A stretch of DNA of 21,196 nt from positions 17,140 through 38,335 of the forward strand of contig DAJQ01000034.1 of NCBI GenBank assembly GCA_002496395.1, written 5' to 3'. This document shows, piece by piece, positions 21,110 through 21,196 of this stretch. The stretch's first letter is position 1. The number at the start of each line of letters is the position of its first letter. The stretch comes from Methanocorpusculaceae archaeon UBA456. Lineage in GTDB: Archaea; Halobacteriota; Methanomicrobia; Methanomicrobiales; Methanocorpusculaceae. The position numbers and the translations under genes were made by a program. Below the pieces are notes generated by a model. The model saw only the letters and a program-made list of their open reading frames with translations. It had not been told where the DNA came from and ran no database searches.

Positions 21110-21196
21110 TGATGACGGCTCATGCCGGAGAGGGTGCCTGCGTATCATCGGCTGTATACTCCGGCCTGAAGGTGGTTTTGGGGGATATCTCCTTGT
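21090..21196 (+). CDS. 5' part of an overlapping downstream gene, truncated by the window end
   Basis: An ATG at 21090 overlaps the last 20 bp of the regulator gene and stays open to the end of the window (35 codons). It is preceded by GAGGGGATC, a possible ribosome-binding site. The residues begin MKHHNPDDDGSCRRGC and then become more hydrophobic (LRIIGCILRPEGGFGGYLL). Too little is present to assign a family, and a chance open frame is possible. Confidence 0.35.
   Translation, partial: MKHHNPDDDGSCRRGCLRIIGCILRPEGGFGGYLL

Noticed and set aside
1..21196. CRISPR arrays, tRNA or rRNA genes, transposases.
   Set aside because: I looked for regular direct repeats with spacers, tRNA T-arm consensus in the intergenic regions, and transposase motifs, and saw none. 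A tRNAscan or Rfam search would settle the RNA part.

Overview
The window looks like chromosomal DNA of a methanogenic euryarchaeon, most likely of the order Methanomicrobiales (the order is inference). The support is a methanofuran-pathway gene (mfnB), an archaeal topoisomerase VI B subunit, archaeal-type NadM, archaeal valyl-tRNA synthetase, and TATA boxes about 25-32 bp ahead of start codons with little or no leader. No rRNA, tRNA, CRISPR array or insertion sequence was found.

Region 1-2888 is accessory and visibly more AT-rich than the rest, apart from a GC-rich structured block at about 430-620. It holds a minimal nucleotidyltransferase (MntA-like) whose overlapping partner runs off the left edge, a second nucleotidyltransferase-fold gene overlapping a small orphan gene, an acylphosphatase domain fused to a heptad-repeat coiled-coil tail, and a HicB/HicA toxin-antitoxin pair. 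Several are known or suspected toxin-antitoxin types, so this is a small stability/defence island abutting core genes.

Region 2947-7984 is core. On the minus strand a small membrane protein, hisS and top6B form a tight operon. Divergent from it on the plus strand are larB (first step of the nickel-pincer cofactor), nadM, overlapping larB by 4 bp, and a membrane protein. NadM can make NaAD, the substrate of LarB, so the pairing makes metabolic sense.

Region 7985-9894 has the first copy of a structured repeat, an AAA ATPase with a DUF4143-type C-terminus behind an unusually ordered operator-like promoter, and a small orphan gene with a good promoter. Region 10001-12638 has ychF (minus), divergent from a stand-alone pyruvate-kinase C-terminal-like domain and a polytopic membrane protein. 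The second repeat copy, with a much longer middle, fills 12753-13026, again between convergent genes.

Region 13049-21196 is core: a DUF92 membrane protein (minus), valS (plus), then tmk and a HisA/HisF-related gene (minus), then mfnB-guaB (plus) and an ArsR-like regulator with a palindrome at its start. tmk is readable at full length only if it starts at a non-canonical CTG (or ATT) codon behind a strong Shine-Dalgarno. An ordinary start would remove its P-loop.

The most notable items are the tmk start, the two-copy structured repeat, the ATPase operator array, the larB-nadM coupling, and the structured non-coding block at 430-620. No convincingly new multi-gene system was identified. The nucleotidyltransferase/small-protein pair and the two structured RNA-like elements are the best candidates for something undescribed.
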